Source: Chinchilla lanigera (Eukaryota; Chordata; Mammalia; Rodentia; Chinchillidae). Taken from it: 64,000 nt of DNA. The notes beneath the pieces were generated by a model that saw only the letters and a list, made by a program, of their open reading frames with translations, had not been told where the DNA came from and searched no databases. Every line of letters begins with the position of its first letter. Within the stretch, counting starts at the first letter, position 1. The translations under genes and the position numbers were made by a program. Shown here one piece after another: positions 59,441 to 64,000 of this stretch. Location: contig NW_004955423.1 of the NCBI RefSeq assembly GCF_000276665.1, forward strand, positions 4,562,807 through 4,626,806, given 5' to 3'.

Positions 59441-60230
59441 TTTCCTATTAAATTTTGACTCATTATTGCTCTCAAGAGTGAACCCAGTAGACAAGCTGCA
59501 GAAGGTGAGATGCAAGGGCCACTTAGGTCTAGACCATAAAGAGCTATGTGGACCACGCTACAGAACCATCGAAGTTATTTCTGCAAGGGAGTGACAGCAT
59601 ATGGTTGGTGTTGAATTCTACATTTAGAAATTAAGAATTTGCTACTTTGGTAGCAGCATAAAGAATTTAATAAAAAAGGGAAATGTACACAGGGAAAAGA
59701 TCATATAGATCAGTAGTCCAGGGGCTAAATAAGAAAGGAGATTTAAACTAAGACATGGATGAGAGTGAACAGCTGAGGGGATAAAAGCAAACCTACTACC
59801 ATGACTTTTAAGCATTTTCTAGCAGGTGCTCTGCTAAATAGCTGATGGGTGTGGAATCTAAGGTTCCTTCACCATTCAACAGAAGAATGTGTGTTAGACT
59901 AGACATTAAGAGAGCTGGGACTCAAGGATGGTAGCCACCATGATTTTGCTAACAATGTCGAAGTGGAGGAAGATCATGAGTTTGCAGTACCTTTGGGTCT
60001 TCAAGGGAGAAGGTTTAGCAGGCAGTTGAAAAAACAAGTAGAATACGAATCTACTTGTCGGGCTGTTCATTTTTACCTTGGACCATCTTCCACATTAAGA
60101 GATTTATTTAATAACTTCCTTCCCAATATTTCCACTTAATGGTTGAGGATTTTGTGAAAACTGAACAGAGTAAAATATAGTCTGTATGTTATAAAACATA
60201 TATGCACACAACTACAAAACACTTATTTTT

Positions 60231-60322
60231 TTTTTAATTTTTTTTTTCTGGTACTGGGAATCGAACTCACTACCTTGTGCTTGCCATGCAGGTACTGTGC
60301 CGCTGAGCTAAATCCCCAGCCT
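60231..60322 (-). repeat. ID SINE
   Basis: TCTGGTACTGGGAATCGAAC, CCTTGTGCTTGCCATGCAGG and GCCGCTGAGCTAAATCCCCA in reverse complement. Flanking ACAAAACACTTATTT and CCAAAACACCTCTTT are an eroded duplication. Confidence 0.92.
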
Positions 60323-60479
60323 CCAAAACACCTCTTTAAATAGCTGCTATTTGGCTGCCCAATTGGAAGCAGTAGGGGACATTTTGTTTTTAAATAACTT
60401 GTAGCCTCTCAATTGCAGGTGCTTTTGCCTTCCTGATTATGAACTGCCAGCTGTCTAACAAAACATTTAAGGACATAAG

Positions 60480-60527
60480 TTTCCTTTTTTCTTTCTTCCT
60501 TTTTCTTCCTTTTTCTTTCTTTCTCTT

Positions 60528-60586
<59 letters not shown>

Positions 60587-60597
60587 AACTTTTATGT
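60480..60597. repeat. Polypyrimidine microsatellite tract
   Basis: Nearly pure C/T over about 110 bases: TTCC and TTTC units, then a long (CT)n block, then (TTTC)n. Capable of triplex formation in principle. Confidence 0.93.
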
Positions 60598-60884
60598 GTA
60601 TGAAAAAAAGCTACTACTTTTCCCAAGCCATCTCAACTTTAATCTGTGCTTTGAACTACTGGTTGTAGACATACTGAATATGTTTGGTGTATTAACAGGG
60701 TTAACAAAAACAGGATGGATTTCAGAGGTGATATGCTTTATATTTTATAAATATAAATGTCCTTTCTTGGCTAGCTTTGGTAGAGTTGGAAAATGTATCC
60801 TTGGGGAATGTAATACTGAAGGATTATTCCTGTTCTGTTTTTCTCCGCAGAATTTATCTCGGTTTAATGTACCCAGCAGTTATT

Positions 60885-61020
60885 GATTCTATTGTCTGTC
60901 TTTACCCACAGGTGGTAAGCTCCAAGAGCACAAGATTTCTTTCCGTGGGGTTCACTGAGGTCTCCCCAGCACCAAGCCCAGAAAGTAGAGGCCAAGTAAA
61001 CATCTGAGTAGAGTGAATAA
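60885..61020 (+). repeat. L2 LINE 3'-end relic
   Basis: GGTGGTAAGCTCCAAGAGCA, CCCCAGCACCAAGCCCAGAA and TAGAGTGAATAAATC match the L2 tail in order. Confidence 0.65.
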
Positions 61021-62484
61021 ATCAGTCTATGATTATCCCACTTTGCTAACTTAACATGTGCTTTTCTTTAGCAATCATGTCTCAGTCGCATGTTCCAACT
61101 TAATTTTGAGCTATGATTTATATTCATATATTCCAAAGAAACATGCTCAGAACTTACAGTGTGGTGTGGCCTTGCTGGGCACTAAGGGTAACTCGACCGA
61201 AGTCATTAACATGAGCAGACTGCAGTCCAAGGTGACCTGCAGTTCCCACTTCTCCAAGTGATCTGTCTGCCCAGCCCTGTCTTTGGAGGAGGAAATGTAA
61301 CAGTTCTCCCATCCAGCCTCTTCTGACATCTGGTTTCCCTGTTTTCAGTTCCTGTTTGCAGTATCTGTTTCAGCCCCTGCTTTTGTTTCGTTTTTGACCC
61401 CAGGTTACCTGAGATGGACATCTGTTGTTTTCTCGGCTTAAGAGTTTGATTTTTTTTTTTTTTCTTTTTTGTGAGTAAACTCTGAGAACGGCCTAAGCTT
61501 GTATTTCTTTACAGACCATGAACTCGTATTACCTAAAACTACAAAAGAGATTTTCTGGACTACTTTTCCCTGAAGGTTCTTGATGTCTTTCTCTATCCCT
61601 GTTATAAAACCTAATACTTTCCTTAGCACCCTGTTTCCCACTCATTTTTAATACTATACTTTTTTTCTGGTCAATTGAATTTCATTTTTATGAGTCATTA
61701 TTTAATAGACTCTAACATGAAACTTACCATATTCCAAATTTATATTAAGAATAAAACTAAAACTTCAAACTCTAGAAGAAGATGTTTCAGGTAATTTATA
61801 CTACTATTTTTCCATTTGATATCTAAGTACGTTAGAAAAAATACTGTACTTTTGTTCTCCTTGCAAAATGTAGTCAGTATATAATATAGGCTGTGCTTTC
61901 TTGCCATTAAATTGGGACTATTTAATTCACAGGTCAATAGTTCTAAGACATCAGTTGTATTGGTGAGGTAATATTAGAATGACTCCAATCATCTGCACAG
62001 AAGACAATTCACTCGACAGCATTCCTTTCTTGGGCAATGACTCAAATCAGCTAGACTGAAAATAAATCTAAAACATACACAGCTGCCATGCGGGCACAAG
62101 TAGCCTTACTGAGGAATAATCATTTGTTTTTCCCTATTTGTATGATTGAGTTTCTTCTCAGCAGGGCTGCAGTCCAGCAAATGTATACTCCCCCTCTGTG
62201 AAGAAAGAGCTCTTTATGGCTTAGGGAGGGAACTATTAGATTCCAGGGCCCTTATGGGCATGATACACTGCACATAGTAATTTCTTGATTATATTTAATA
62301 AGAAACAGATCTTTAAATTCAATAATCTATGAACCACTTATATAATAAAGGTTCTAAAATTTGAGAGCAAGATTTTATCAAGGAACACTGGCATCAAAAT
62401 TCGAGGGACAGACAAGAGCCAGACTGGAATTCTGTGTCTGCTGGGACATACTCTATGGCAATATTTCTTTTCATTTAATATTCC

Positions 62485-62640
62485 TCAATTACCACTTCAA
62501 TTTTTATTATGGAAAATTTCAAACCTACACAAAAGTAGGAAGAATAGTACAACGAAGCCCATATGCCCACCAAAGGTATAACAATCATGATATCCACCTT
62601 CACTGGATTTTCTCAAACTAATTCTAGATATATTTTGCTT
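62485..62640 (+). repeat. Old L1-type relic (probable)
   Basis: TTTTTATTATGGAAAATTTC, CACAAAAGTAGGAAGAATAG, AACGAAGCCCATATGCCCAC resemble a widespread old mammalian L1-tail sequence. A similar stretch recurs at 63730-63900. Confidence 0.45.
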
Positions 62641-63537
62641 GTCTTTATTTCAATATATATTTGTAAAGCAGAAAGAGTCTTTAAAAATACAACCACAATA
62701 TTATAACCATAGTGGTATGCTGGTAGATATTCACCAACCAATTCTCTGAAACACACGAAAAGGTCTGATTTTTGGTCTCCGTCATTTTCCATGGTGTAAT
62801 TAGACCCACCACGACCAATTTTAAACTCCTAACATGATGTCGCTGAACCTGGAGTTGAGAAGAGATGTGTAAACATATCACTCCCTAGTACTTTCCCTCT
62901 GCAGACACATTAGAGATGAATAATGACCTGAAGAGCAGATAGTAGCAAATTATAGTAAAAGAATTAGGAAGTCCTAAATTTGAGTATTATCTTTAATACT
63001 TTAATTTTTTATTTTTAAATTGTTTAACAATTGGCTTACAAAATTTCTAAAAATATAGCAAATAGTTTTCATAGACTTTATGTTTGTCAGCTATACCATA
63101 CCACTAATGACATCCAAATAATTAACCATGTCTTAGGATTACTGACAACCCAAATTTCTCTGACATGTTTCTCTCTGCCCTCTTTTTCCCTTACCGGTAA
63201 GTAAGTATTTAAGCAGGAAGGAAGAAACAGGGAACTTTGCTTCATAAAGTCACACCCAACAGCCTTTCCAAATGATTCAGTGCTACTTTCTGGGTGTAAC
63301 TGAGCTTGTTGCTAAAGTCTGTTTCTAGGAGGTTAGATCAAATGCCCTCATGAATATGTAGCTTCCTATCACTGGGGAATCACAGTAATGCTTTTAACTT
63401 GTTTGTATTGCTCATTCTCAGGCCCCCAAGAGAAAAGAGGCAAAAAGGAACAGGAGAGGGACTTGGACAAAGAGAAAATGTGACCACTGCTGGGAAAAAT
63501 CTTAAGCTAATGGATCCTAAGAGGAAGAAGACTGCTA

Positions 63538-63722
63538 CAATGATGTGAGATAATCTTCTGTGTCTGTGCCTGTGCCTGGCATATCCCTCAAACCTGTGCC
63601 TGTGCTGACATGACCTTAAAACCTCAGTATTCACACTGAATTGCAGCACTGGCACTTTGCAATAAATACTTGGTTTGTGGTTGCAGTTTGGGTACTTGTT
63701 TCTAAAAGGTTTGCCATTACTG
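63538..63722. mobile_element. Non-autonomous hAT-like DNA transposon
   Basis: A 185-base element related to 9134-9312: CTGGCACTTTGCAATAAATA, GTTGCAGTTTGGGTACTTG and the right end AAAGGTTTGCCATTACTG. The left end CAATGATGTGAGAT only partly pairs with the right. Short GTGCCTGTGCC repeats occur inside. No clear target duplication. Confidence 0.55.
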
Positions 63723-63729
63723 GTATACA

Positions 63730-63910
63730 CCATTTTTTATTTCAAAAAATACTATTAGAATAAATTCTAACACATGTAAAAGTTTATATAACAGCATAAG
63801 AATCCTCCATATATCATTTGCCTGCCTCTAACAATGATCAACTCATGCCATACCCATGCCAATTTGTTTTGAAGTGAATCCAGGGAGAATCACTTAATCC
63901 ATGATTATTT
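63730..63910 (+). repeat. Old L1-type relic (tentative)
   Basis: TATATAACAGCATAAGAATC, CTCCATATATCATTTGCCTG and ACAATGATCAACTCATGCCA share the word order of 62485-62640 (tail-type 'position, then ATCAAC' pattern). Tentative. Confidence 0.35.
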
Positions 63911-64000
63911 TGATACTGCATGCACTCTTTCCTGGATACTTCTGCTCATGTATCTCTCTTCTATTCCCTCCTTCATTTTTCCAGGTCCTATCTCATCGTG

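Larger units (their letters stand above)
33080..64000 (-). other. LRRC8B: LRRC8B 5' intron / upstream region
   Basis: The acceptor at 33080-33081 marks this as intron, at least next to the exon. I found no convincing 5' exon, CpG island or promoter in the remaining 31 kb, so the first exon probably lies beyond 64000. Repeats identified are listed separately. Stretches in which I see nothing assignable are 33100-35200, 35410-35930, 36850-37960, 39070-40890 (one old hAT-like patch near 40670-40780), 41090-42040, 42160-44640, 44745-45380, 45640-46420, 47120-47290, 48430-48950, 49010-49780, 50445-51900, 53810-56290, 57850-58370, 58560-59270, 59445-60210, 61025-62480 and 62645-63535. Confidence 0.7.

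Overview
The window is nuclear DNA from a placental mammal, most likely a rodent outside the mouse/rat group. The evidence is a near-complete LRRC8B gene, B1 SINEs (one showing the internal duplication typical of rodent B1), tRNA-derived ID SINEs, composite B1-dID SINEs, an L1 element with a tandem-monomer 5' UTR, and the usual old MIR, L2, MER5A-type, MaLR-like and mariner relics. I saw no murid-type B2 SINE. Exact species cannot be fixed from the sequence alone.

Layout. 1-4332: a decayed L1 on the minus strand (ORF2, ORF1, 5' UTR); its 3' end lies left of the window. 4333-18424: intergenic DNA with MIR, MaLR-like LTR, ID, B1, B1-dID and hAT-type repeats, plus a retrocopy bounded by an exact 18-bp target-site duplication (10863-11485). 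18425-33079: the 3' part of LRRC8B on the minus strand, comprising a long 3' UTR (about 18425-23399), the last coding exon (23400-23672), a 7.24-kb intron (23673-30914) and the main coding exon (30915-33079, ATG at 33053). 33080-64000: DNA upstream of the coding exon, read as the long 5' intron of LRRC8B. The acceptor at 33080-33081 shows that at least one non-coding 5' exon lies further right, probably beyond the window. I could not place any 5' exon or promoter.

The two coding exons join in phase 0 to give 803 codons, the length I know for mammalian LRRC8B, a subunit of the volume-regulated anion channel. It is the only intact protein-coding gene here. Almost all other open frames are chance or decayed repeat sequence.

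No new gene system is present. The observations most worth following are three B1 SINEs in the LRRC8B 3' UTR, two sense and one antisense, which could pair in the transcript; a head-to-head mariner relic at 57062-57610; two related hAT-like elements at 9134 and 63538; the retrocopy at 10863-11485; and a perfect 49-bp-period duplication in the LRRC8B intron.
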